Positions 1-4,927 are shown, numbered from the stretch's first letter. The stretch: DNA of 9,513 bases from DATGIQ01 sp035295665 (GCA_035295665.1 DATGIQ010000676.1:1-9513), one strand, 5' to 3'. Translations and numbers: made by a program. The notes: generated by a model not told the origin, from the sequence alone.

Positions 1-262
1 ATCCACCTTGTTGGTCGCATCCTTGACCGGCGGGAGTGCCGACCCGCTGCGTCATCAACATTACCAACCGATCGAATACGGCCAGCAGTATATCTTCCTT
101 GGCCGGAAAATAATAAGTCAGTTGGCCACGGCTCATCCCAGCTTTTTTTTCGATTTCGGACAGTGACAGATTCTGCAGGCCCTGTTCGGCAATGACGGCT
201 GCGGCCGCCTCGACGATCTGGTCCCGGCGAATCTTGGCAATGTCGATCCGTTGGCTTTTCAT
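1..262 (-). CDS. TetR/AcrR-family transcriptional regulator, N-terminal part (cut by window edge)
   Basis: Reading leftward from an ATG at 262, the frame stays open for 87 codons to the window edge, so the C-terminal ligand-binding half is missing. The visible part is a TetR N-terminal DNA-binding domain. Helix 1 lies around residues 11-27 (IRRDQIVEAAAAVIAEQG). The helix-turn-helix is at about 32-52, with LSLSEIEKKAGMSRGQLTYYF, and the usual aromatic-Phe-Pro-x-Lys-Glu-Asp segment follows at 50-57 (YYFPAKED). AGGAA lies 9 nt before the start. Family members are usually about 190-220 residues, bind palindromic operators as dimers and repress efflux or metabolic genes, often their own gene. The gene is divergent from rpsJ and TAGACT repeats cover its promoter, so autorepression is likely. 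The effector and the regulated genes cannot be told from the window. Confidence 0.9.
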   Translation of the reverse strand, partial: MKSQRIDIAKIRRDQIVEAAAAVIAEQGLQNLSLSEIEKKAGMSRGQLTYYFPAKEDILLAVFDRLVMLMTQRVGTPAGQGCDQQGG

Positions 263-307
263 CGCGGCGAGTTCCTGCGTTGTGTTCAGCCAAGGTTGGG
301 CATCAGA

Positions 308-349
308 TTTAGACTGAATAAACCAAGTTTAGACTGATTGGACTAGACT
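308..349. promoter_or_regulatory. Probable TetR-family operator: repeated TTTAGACTGA
   Basis: TTTAGACTGA occurs exactly at 308-317 and again at 328-337, a 20-bp period (about two helical turns). A third core, TAGACT, lies at 344-349. The segment 330-345 (TAGACTGATTGGACTA) is an imperfect palindrome in which 10 of 16 positions match its reverse complement. Its outer bases TAG-C and G-CTA resemble TAGAC/GTCTA-type half-sites used by some TetR proteins. The array overlaps the leftward promoter and lies about 105 bp upstream of the rpsJ -35 box. It is therefore more likely to control the regulator gene than the ribosomal genes. Binding is inferred. Confidence 0.55.
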
Positions 350-355
350 TGTCAA
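326..355 (-). promoter_or_regulatory. Candidate promoter of the tetR-like gene
   Basis: On the minus strand a perfect TTGACA (-35, positions 355-350) is followed after 18 nt by TAAACT (-10, positions 331-326, four of six matches to TATAAT). Transcription would begin near 319, giving a leader of about 55 nt before the ATG at 262. The TAGACT repeats lie inside and just downstream of this promoter, as expected for a self-repressed TetR gene. The call rests on motif matching only. Confidence 0.6.
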
Positions 356-452
356 TGCCAGCCCGCAGCCGTGCTCCGAGTCGATGTTTGCGGCCTCCCT
401 TAAAGTCAGAGCCGCAGCCGGGAATTTATTGCTGGTTGTTTGCGATCCAGCC

Positions 453-481
453 TTGACACTGCCGCAACCCAGTCCTAGATT
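453..481 (+). promoter_or_regulatory. Candidate promoter of the ribosomal-protein cluster (rpsJ)
   Basis: A perfect TTGACA at 453-458 is followed by a 17-bp spacer and TAGATT at 476-481 (four of six matches). Predicted initiation near 488 gives a leader of about 40 nt before rpsJ. That would be much shorter than the roughly 170-nt E. coli S10 leader that carries the L4 control site. Nothing else clear was seen in 356-452. Confidence 0.6.
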
Positions 482-527
482 ACCGTTTTCGTATTTTTGG
501 GAGTTTGAGGCGTAGCAGCGCGAGGAG

Positions 528-872
528 ATGCCGTTGGCGGGTTTTTCAAGCGAGCGCATTCGCATCCGGATGGAGGCTTACGATCACGAAGTGCTGGACC
601 GGACGACCCACGAAATCGTGGATACGGCCCAGCGGACTGGCGCGATCGTCCACGGTCCCATCCCATTGCCGACACGCATTGAGCGGTACACGGTCCTGCG
701 AAGTCCGCATATCGACCGGAAGTCCCGCGAACAGTTTGAGATCCGCACGCACAAACGCCTGGTCGATATTTTGCAACCGACTGGGAAGACGATTGAAGCG
801 TTGAACAAGGGCTTGAGCCTGCCGCCTGGGGTCGATATCAAGATCCGCGTTTTATCGGGATCGTCTAGCTGA
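528..872 (+). CDS. rpsJ: 30S ribosomal protein S10
   Basis: S10 is a 30S head protein that in many bacteria also pairs with NusB in transcription antitermination. The 114-residue product carries the family blocks in order: RIRIRMEAYDH (about 10-20), AQRTGAIVHGPIPLPTR (34-50), the loop signature ERYTVLRSPHIDRKSREQFEIRTHKR split across about 52-76, LVDI and a C-terminal VDIKIRVL. The length is slightly above the usual 102-105 residues, from a short N-terminal extension and a GSSS tail. An in-frame stop at 513-515 restricts the start. ATG 528 is the only ATG before the conserved core, though its nearest purine-rich stretch (GAGGAG) directly abuts it, so the ribosome-binding site is poorly spaced. 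It is the first gene of the cluster. The usual next gene, rplC, is missing. Confidence 0.97.
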   Translation: MPLAGFSSERIRIRMEAYDHEVLDRTTHEIVDTAQRTGAIVHGPIPLPTRIERYTVLRSPHIDRKSREQFEIRTHKRLVDILQPTGKTIEALNKGLSLPPGVDIKIRVLSGSSS

Positions 873-880
873 GGATACCG

Positions 881-906
881 GGCTTCCCCCCGCAGCGGGG
901 AAAGCC
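881..906 (+). terminator. GC-rich stem-loop after rpsJ (possible terminator or attenuator)
   Basis: GGCTT (881-885) pairs with AAGCC (902-906), and CCCCG (888-892) pairs with CGGGG (896-900) around a CAG loop. The two 5-bp helices are separated by a small internal loop. Only three T residues follow, so intrinsic termination would be weak. The hairpin begins 8 nt after the rpsJ stop codon, exactly where rplC normally starts. It could be a partial terminator, an RNA processing site or a mRNA 3'-end stabiliser. Confidence 0.45.
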
Positions 907-940
907 TTTGGCGTTAGAAGGGATCACCCTCCGATCTGGC

Positions 941-971
941 TTGAAGGCGAGATTGGCAGGGGATTTATTTT
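941..971 (+). promoter_or_regulatory. Weak candidate promoter upstream of rplD
   Basis: TTGAAG (941-946) precedes an AT-rich patch, ATTTATTTTATT (963-974), which is conspicuous in this GC-rich region. With a 17-nt spacer the -10 would be TTTATT (964-969); with 19 nt it would be TATTTT (966-971). Each hexamer matches consensus at four of six positions. Together with the hairpin after rpsJ this would allow rplD and downstream genes to be transcribed separately. The support is weak and by motif only. The rest of 873-1012 holds no recognisable gene. Confidence 0.3.
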
Positions 972-1012
972 ATTGGAGGGGTTGCAGCAACTCCTGCAGC
1001 AGAGGAAGAGCC

Positions 1013-1702
1013 ATGCTGAGCCTCAAGGTTGTGAATCGTCAAGGCGAGTCGGTCGGCACGGTCGACGTCGATCCGGAAGAATTCGGCGGCAAGGTCAATC
1101 GCCAGCTGCTGCACGAAGTCGTCCTGATGTATCTGGCCAACCAGCGGGCCGGCACGCACTCGACCCTGCGGCGGGGCGAGGTTGCGGGAAGCACGAAGAA
1201 GCTTTTCCGACAGAAGGGCACCGGCAACGCTCGGGTGGGAACCCGGCGGACGAACAAACGTCGCGGCGGTGGAACGGCCAAGGGGCCCAAGCCACGCGAT
1301 TATGAGTATCACTTGCCCAAGAAAGCGGTTCGCAAGGCCACCCGCATGGCCGTCTTGAGCAAGTTTCAGGATGAAGAGGCGATCATCATTGATGACTTGA
1401 GTTTGACGGAGATCAAAACGAAGCAGGTCACAGGCATTCTAAAAGCGCTGAAGCTGGATGGCACGAGTTGCTTGATCAGCATGGCCGGGCAAGATGACAT
1501 CCTGTACAAGTCGGCGCGGAATATTCACGGCGTGGAAGTATTGCCGGCGGCGCAGCTCAACGCCTACATGGTGCTGCGGCAGAAGCGGCTCCTGCTGACG
1601 CGGGCCGCGCTGGAGGAACTACGGCAGAAGGCCAAGCTGAAAGAAACCGAGGATCCCAGTCATGGTAAGGGCGCAAGTAAGCAAGCAAACGCGGGGACCT
1701 GA
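1013..1702 (+). CDS. rplD: 50S ribosomal protein L4
   Basis: L4 is a 23S-binding protein whose extended loop lines the nascent-peptide exit tunnel. The 229-residue product shows the L4 pattern: the N-terminal block VVLMYLANQRAGTHSTLRRGEV (about 36-57), the tunnel-loop signature KLFRQKGTGNARVGTRRTNKRRGGG near 62-86, GPKPRDYEYHLPKKAVRKA (about 89-107) and the Rossmann-like C-terminal half (IIIDDLSL, LISMAG, LNAYMVLRQKRLLLTRAALEEL). It is longer than the usual 200-215 residues because of a Lys/Glu-rich tail that overlaps rplW. The frame is open back to a TTG at 908, but ATG 1013 has AGAGGAAG at good spacing and starts at the conserved N-terminus. In E. coli L4 represses its own operon. The rpsJ leader here looks too short for the same mechanism. 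Confidence 0.96.
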   Translation: MLSLKVVNRQGESVGTVDVDPEEFGGKVNRQLLHEVVLMYLANQRAGTHSTLRRGEVAGSTKKLFRQKGTGNARVGTRRTNKRRGGGTAKGPKPRDYEYHLPKKAVRKATRMAVLSKFQDEEAIIIDDLSLTEIKTKQVTGILKALKLDGTSCLISMAGQDDILYKSARNIHGVEVLPAAQLNAYMVLRQKRLLLTRAALEELRQKAKLKETEDPSHGKGASKQANAGT

Positions 1703-1982
1703 GCTGGAACCGCACCAGGTGATTTTGCAGCCCCTGGTGACGGAGAAGGGAACGCATCAGTTCACGCGGCACAATGCCTACCCTTTCCAGGTCAATCCGT
1801 GGGCGAATAAGCAGCAAATCAAGGCGGCGGTAGAAGAATTGTTCAATGTGCGCGTCGAGAAGGTCCGCACACAGACCCGCCTGGGAAAGAAACGGCGGTA
1901 CCGCTTCCGTGTTGGCCGGCTGCCCAACTGGAAAAAGGCCATTGTGACACTGCACCAAGACGATCGGATTGAATTCTTCTAA
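1662..1982 (+). CDS. rplW: 50S ribosomal protein L23
   Basis: L23 sits at the tunnel exit and is the docking point for trigger factor and SRP. The 106-residue product has the family order: HQVILQPLVTEKGTH (about 18-32), YPFQVNPWANKQQIKAAVEELFNVRVEKVRT (about 40-70), then the basic tunnel loop KKRRYRFRVGRLPNWKKAIVTL and an acidic-aromatic end (DRIEFF). The start ATG is inside the end of rplD, so the genes overlap by 41 nt in different frames. GAGG lies 9 nt upstream within the rplD coding sequence, consistent with translational coupling. The first 15 or so residues, encoded in the overlap, look unconserved. Confidence 0.96.
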   Translation: MVRAQVSKQTRGPELEPHQVILQPLVTEKGTHQFTRHNAYPFQVNPWANKQQIKAAVEELFNVRVEKVRTQTRLGKKRRYRFRVGRLPNWKKAIVTLHQDDRIEFF

Positions 1983-1991
1983 ACAGGGATT

Positions 1992-2024
1992 GTTTCGCGG
2001 CGATTCTCCCAACCGCGGCGAAAC
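1992..2024 (+). promoter_or_regulatory. Stem-loop in the rplW-rplB spacer
   Basis: GTTTCGC (1992-1998) and GCGAAAC (2018-2024) are perfectly complementary, forming a 7-bp stem. It can be extended by GG-CC if a 3-nt bulge is allowed. It ends 18 nt before the rplB start and 7 nt before its GAGG. No T-tract follows, so termination is unlikely. A translational control or processing site is possible, but unproven. Confidence 0.4.
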
Positions 2025-2042
2025 GGATAACGAGGATCTACC

Positions 2043-2897
2043 GTGGGCATTCGACAATACAATCCGACGACGCCCGGCCGGCGGCAGGGCTCGGTGAGCG
2101 ATTTTGCGGAAATCACCGACCGCAAGAAGAAGCCGGAGAAATCGCTCGTGCGCCCCCTTCGCAAGACTGGGGGCCGCAACAATCAGGGAGTGATTTGCAC
2201 GCGCTTCCGAGGCGGCGGTCACAAGCGGATGTACCGGATCATCGATTTCAAACGCCGCAAGGACAACGTCTGGGCCACCGTCGTTGCCATCGAGTATGAT
2301 CCGAACCGCTCCTCGCGGATCGCGCTGCTGAACTATGAAGACGGCGAGAAAGCATACATCCTTGCCCCGGAAGGGCTCAAGGCGGGGGACAAGGTCCTCA
2401 GCGGTGAAGAAGCCGAACCGCGAGTCGGCAATTGCATCCCGTTACGGCGGATTCCGCTGGGCATGTCGGTCCACAACCTGGAGATGCAGCCCGGCCATGG
2501 CGGACAACTCTGCCGCAGCGCCGGGACCAGCGCGACCTTAACCGCCCGTGAAGGTCGATGGGCGCAGATTACTTTGCCGTCCGGGGAAGTGCGCCGCGTC
2601 AGCTCGGCTTGCCGGGCGACCATCGGGACCATCGGCAACGCCGAGCACATGAACATCAGCCTGGGCAAAGCCGGCCGGAAGCGCTGGATGGGCCGTAAGC
2701 CGCACAACCGCGGCACGTCGATGAATCCGGTCAGCCATCCGATGGGCGGTGGTGAAGGGCGAACGTCGGGCGGCAGACACCCGTGCAGTCCGACCGGCGT
2801 CCTTGCCAAGGGGGGGAAGACCCGGAAGAAACGGAAGCCGTCCAATGCGGCGATCATCCGTCGCCGTCGCCCTGGTCCGCATTATGCACCCAAATGA
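2043..2897 (+). CDS. rplB: 50S ribosomal protein L2
   Basis: L2 is a primary 23S-binding protein needed for subunit association and placed next to the peptidyl-transferase centre. The 284-residue product (family about 273-277) contains RNNQGVICTRFRGGGHKRMYRIIDF (about 45-69), the OB/SH3-like core (VAIEYDPNRSSRIALL, EGLKAGDKVLSG, GNCIPLRRIPLGMSVHNLEMQPGHGGQLCRSAG) and the C-terminal block MNPVSHPMGGGEGR (227-240). The start is GTG at 2043, with GAGG 7 nt upstream, and no better ATG exists. In the catalytic-adjacent loop, the usual Asp-His-Pro-His before GGGEGR is Ser-His-Pro-Met (231-234). The first His is retained; Asp and the second His are replaced. The C-terminus has a basic KTRKKRKPSNAAIIRRRR tail. 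Confidence 0.97.
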   Translation: MGIRQYNPTTPGRRQGSVSDFAEITDRKKKPEKSLVRPLRKTGGRNNQGVICTRFRGGGHKRMYRIIDFKRRKDNVWATVVAIEYDPNRSSRIALLNYEDGEKAYILAPEGLKAGDKVLSGEEAEPRVGNCIPLRRIPLGMSVHNLEMQPGHGGQLCRSAGTSATLTAREGRWAQITLPSGEVRRVSSACRATIGTIGNAEHMNISLGKAGRKRWMGRKPHNRGTSMNPVSHPMGGGEGRTSGGRHPCSPTGVLAKGGKTRKKRKPSNAAIIRRRRPGPHYAPK

Positions 2898-2961
2898 GAG
2901 ACTTTCCTGGTCGATGTCTCTCCTGTAGATAAAATACATGGGCTTTGGAAGGTAGGTGACG

Positions 2962-3252
2962 ATGGGCCGTTCGCTAAAAAAAGGGCCATACGTGGACACG
3001 CGGCTGCTGGATCGCGTGGAACGGCAGCAGACCGGACATCGCGAGCCGATCAAGACCTGGTCGCGCGATTGCACGATTGTTCCGGATTTCATCGGTCACA
3101 CGTTTTTGGTTCATAATGGTCGGCAGTTTATCAAATGCTTTGTGACCGAGGACATGATCGGGCACAAACTCGGCGAATTTGCGCCGACTCGAACGTTCCG
3201 TGGCCACAGTGGCGGGAAGGCCAAAGCAGCGGCGGCGGGCGCCCCGAAGTAA
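2962..3252 (+). CDS. rpsS: 30S ribosomal protein S19
   Basis: S19 is a 30S head protein that contacts the A-site finger and partners S13. The 96-residue product has RSLKKGPYVDTRLL (3-16), IKTWSRDCTIVPDFIGHTFLVHNGRQF (about 31-57) and the hallmark VTEDMIGHKLGEFAPTRTFRGH (about 61-82), with an Ala/Lys-rich tail. I chose ATG 2962 over the in-frame GTG two codons earlier (2956), because GGAAGG (2947-2952) is 9 nt from the ATG but only 3 nt from the GTG. The stop is followed after 8 nt by a tRNA gene, in place of the usual immediate rplV. Confidence 0.97.
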   Translation: MGRSLKKGPYVDTRLLDRVERQQTGHREPIKTWSRDCTIVPDFIGHTFLVHNGRQFIKCFVTEDMIGHKLGEFAPTRTFRGHSGGKAKAAAAGAPK

Positions 3253-3260
3253 CGAGAGAT

Positions 3261-3332
3261 CCCGGGGTGGAGCAGTGGTAGCTCGCCAGGCTCATAACCT
3301 GGAGGTCGCAGGTTCAAATCCTGCCCCCGGAA
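3261..3332 (+). tRNA. Initiator tRNA, tRNA-fMet(CAU)
   Basis: A full 72-nt cloverleaf can be drawn. The acceptor arm is CCCGGGG/CCCCGGA, with unpaired C1xA72 and A73. The D stem is GAGC/GCTC with loop AGTGGTA. The anticodon stem is CCAGG/CCTGG with loop CTCATAA (anticodon CAT). The variable region is AGGTC, and the T stem is GCAGG/CCTGC with loop TTCAAAT. The C1xA72 mismatch (blocks EF-Tu, allows formylation) and A11-U24 are bacterial initiator identity features, and the anticodon loop matches E. coli tRNA-fMet. The anticodon stem has A29-U41, G30-C40 and G31-C39, so only two of the three conserved G-C pairs are present. CCA is not encoded (GTAG follows A73) and must be added. The gene is sense-oriented between rpsS and rplV, so it would be cut out by RNase P and a 3' nuclease if co-transcribed. 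Confidence 0.95.
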
Positions 3333-3360
3333 GTAGAAAGGAGACAGGAGGAAGGAAAAA

Positions 3361-3412
3361 CGAAAAAGGCACAAGCATTCTGAGTGCTCTGCCTCTTCGC
3401 TTTTGGCTTTTT
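3361..3412 (+). terminator. Terminator-like stem-loop between tRNA-fMet and rplV
   Basis: AGCATT (3374-3379) pairs with AGTGCT (3383-3388, one T-G pair) around CTG. GGCA (3368-3371) pairs with TGCC (3390-3393), and an outer A/T-rich section (CGAAAAA against TCTTCG) adds imperfect pairs. TTTT (3401-3404) and TTTTT (3408-3412) follow, giving a partial terminator look. The rplV ATG is only 9 nt further on. It may end a tRNA transcript, or serve as a processing structure if the operon is read through. Confidence 0.45.
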
Positions 3413-3420
3413 CCTTGACT

Positions 3421-3756
3421 ATGGAGTACCGAGCGCATCATCGTTACGCGGACATGTCGGCACGCAAGATTCGGCCCTATGCCGCCTTAATTCGCGGACG
3501 CCGGGCCGATGAAGCACTGGAGGCCCTGCGTTTCTTCCCGAACAAGAGTGCCCGCTTATTGGAGCACGTGCTCAAAAGCGCGCTGGGGAACGCCGAGGAC
3601 CGTGGGGCACGTGACATCGACGACTTGGTCGTCGCCGAATCGCGGGTAGACGGCGGCCCGATGGTGAAACGGATTCAGCCGCGGGCACGGGGATCGGCGT
3701 ACATGATCAAACGACGCTGGTCCCATATTCACATAACGCTCTGGGACGGTGAGTAG
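3421..3756 (+). CDS. rplV: 50S ribosomal protein L22
   Basis: L22 binds several 23S domains, and its beta-hairpin lines the exit tunnel opposite L4. The 111-residue product (E. coli 110) has RYADMSARKIRPYAALIRGRRADEAL (about 8-33), LLEHVLKSALGNAED (about 47-61), DIDDLVVAESRVDGGPMVKRIQPRARGSAYMIKRRWSHIHITL (about 66-108). The hairpin tip MVKRIQPRARGSA is intact. ATG 3421 matches the family N-terminus. The frame opens earlier at a TTG (3403), but that stretch lies in the hairpin's T-rich tail. No Shine-Dalgarno sequence is visible (the upstream bases are TTTTTCCTTGACT), unlike most genes here. The 164-nt gap from rpsS is unusually large for this pair because the tRNA lies between. Confidence 0.96.
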   Translation: MEYRAHHRYADMSARKIRPYAALIRGRRADEALEALRFFPNKSARLLEHVLKSALGNAEDRGARDIDDLVVAESRVDGGPMVKRIQPRARGSAYMIKRRWSHIHITLWDGE

Positions 3757-3757
3757 C

Positions 3758-3815
3758 CCAGGCAGTCCAGGAATTTCAAGCCTGGAACCAGGATTCTGGT
3801 GTTACCATTCTGGTT
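3758..3815 (+). promoter_or_regulatory. Competing CCAGG/CCTGG stem-loops in the rpsC leader
   Basis: The 92-nt rplV-rpsC spacer contains several mutually exclusive complementary pairs. CCAGGC (3758-3763) pairs with GCCTGG (3780-3785). TCCAGG (3766-3771) pairs with CCTGGA (3781-3786). ACCAG (3787-3791) pairs with CTGGT (3796-3800) around a GATT loop, or AACCAG (3786-3791) pairs with CTGGTT (3810-3815). The layout could act as a switch or a protein-binding mRNA site before rpsC. No known ribosomal-protein leader motif was recognised. Confidence 0.35.
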
Positions 3816-3848
3816 CTCGGCTTGTTGTCGTTTGAGGATAGGTCGATT

Positions 3849-4553
3849 ATGGGTCAGAAAGTTCGGCCAACAGGTTTTCGCACCGGCATCATGTGCGACT
3901 GGCAAAGCCGGTGGTACGCCAGCAAGCAAGATTTTGCCGACTTGTTGGTGGAAGACAAGAAAATCCGTGATTTCATCAAACGCCGCTATGCGCGGTCGGG
4001 GATTTCGAAAATCGAAATCGAGCGCACGCGCGAAAAAGTCGTGGTCTACATCTACTCCGCGCGCGTTGGCATGATCATCGGCAAGAAAGGTCAGGAAGTA
4101 GACCGCCTCACCAAGGACATGGAGGAACTGACCCATCGGCACGTCGAAGTGAAAACCATGGAGGTGAACAAGCCGGAGGTCGACGCCCAGCTGGTGGCCG
4201 AGGATATCGCCGAACAGCTGGAAAAACGAGCGAGTTTCCGCCGCACCATGAAGCGGGCGATGGATACCACCATGGAAAACGGCGCCCGCGGCGTGAAGGT
4301 GCAAATGTCGGGGCGACTCGGCGGCGCGGAAATGGCCCGGCAAGAGAAGCAGATGCTTGGCAGCATCCCGTTGTCCACGTTGCGGGCTCGGATCGAGTAC
4401 GGCTTCACGGAAGCGAAGACGGCTCAGGGGAACATCGGGATCAAAGTTTGGATTAATAACGGGGAGTACCAGACTTCCGAGGAGGGCGACAATGCCGCTC
4501 ATGCCCAAGCGGGTAAAGTACCGAAAAAATCAACGCGGCAAAGTAAAAGGTAA
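3849..4553 (+). CDS. rpsC: 30S ribosomal protein S3
   Basis: S3 forms the mRNA entry channel of the 30S head and has helicase-type activity with S4 and S5. The 234-residue product begins MGQKVRPTGFRTGI, then has the type-II KH domain with its RNA-contact loop GKKG at 78-81 (VGMIIGKKGQEVDRL), and the C-terminal domain FRRTMKRAMDTTMENGARGVKVQMSGRLGGAEMARQE. ATG 3849 fits the family start and has GAGG (3834-3837) 11 nt upstream. An in-frame TTG at 3822 would add nine unconserved residues. The last 20 or so residues lie in a 62-nt overlap with rplP and form a Lys/Ser/Gln-rich tail typical of a non-conserved C-terminus. Confidence 0.97.
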   Translation: MGQKVRPTGFRTGIMCDWQSRWYASKQDFADLLVEDKKIRDFIKRRYARSGISKIEIERTREKVVVYIYSARVGMIIGKKGQEVDRLTKDMEELTHRHVEVKTMEVNKPEVDAQLVAEDIAEQLEKRASFRRTMKRAMDTTMENGARGVKVQMSGRLGGAEMARQEKQMLGSIPLSTLRARIEYGFTEAKTAQGNIGIKVWINNGEYQTSEEGDNAAHAQAGKVPKKSTRQSKR

Positions 4554-4911
4554 TGCTTGCCGCGGCAACACCGTCAAGTTTGGCGACTATGGTCTGCAAT
4601 CCGTGGAGGGTGGCTGGCTGAGCGCGGAAGCGATCGAGGCGGGGCGCATCACGGCTGCGCACACGGTGCGCGGTGAAGGCCGGCTGTATATCCGGGTCTT
4701 CCCACACAAATCGGTGACCGCGATTCCCGCCGAGACCCGCATGGGCAAGGGCAAGGGCGAGCCGGAATACTGGGCCGCCGTCATCAAGCCGGGCATGATT
4801 CTGTTCGAGATCGGCGGCCTGCCGGAGTCGGCGGCGCGCGATTGCCTGGCGCGCGTGGCCTACAAAATGCCGTTCCGCTGCCGCCTCGTGTCGCGGCGGC
4901 CCAGCGTGTAG
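4492..4911 (+). CDS. rplP: 50S ribosomal protein L16
   Basis: L16 lies near the A-site and the 5S region and helps tRNA accommodation. The 139-residue product (family 136-141) shows PKRVKYRKNQRGKVKGNA (5-22), VKFGDYGLQSVEGGWLSAEAIEAGRITAAHTVRGEGRLYIRVFPHKSVT (about 27-75), the functional loop AETRMGKGKGEPEYWAAVIKPGMILFEIGGLPESAA and a basic end (AYKMPFRCRLVSRR). GGAGGG sits 5 nt before ATG 4492, the clearest ribosome-binding site in the window, and lies inside rpsC. An in-frame ATG at 4501 is an alternative. Translation is probably coupled to rpsC through the overlap. Confidence 0.97.
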   Translation: MPLMPKRVKYRKNQRGKVKGNACRGNTVKFGDYGLQSVEGGWLSAEAIEAGRITAAHTVRGEGRLYIRVFPHKSVTAIPAETRMGKGKGEPEYWAAVIKPGMILFEIGGLPESAARDCLARVAYKMPFRCRLVSRRPSV

Positions 4912-4927
4912 CCAGGGAGAACGACCC

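Noticed and set aside
329..565. 78-codon minus-strand frame in the divergent control region
   Set aside because: It covers both promoters and the start of rpsJ, with no RBS and no recognisable protein pattern.
908..1012. N-terminal extension of rplD from a TTG
   Set aside because: The added 35 residues are unlike L4, overlap the candidate promoter, and ATG 1013 has a good SD and matches the family start.
873..1012. Possible rplC remnant (pseudogene) in the rpsJ-rplD spacer
   Set aside because: No frame shows L3 motifs and the segment is too short; kept only as absence of the gene.
1557..2222. 221-codon minus-strand frame over rplD-rplW-rplB
   Set aside because: Shadow of three conserved genes on the other strand; no promoter, RBS or motif.
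3253..3420. Integrated mobile element at the tRNA gene
   Set aside because: No integrase, no duplicated tRNA 3' end serving as attachment site and no flanking repeats were seen; the insert is only 168 bp.
3729..4508. 259-codon open frame on the minus strand opposite rpsC
   Set aside because: It mirrors the highly conserved S3 gene, its translation is His/Leu/Arg-rich without domain pattern, and long antisense frames are expected in GC-rich coding DNA.
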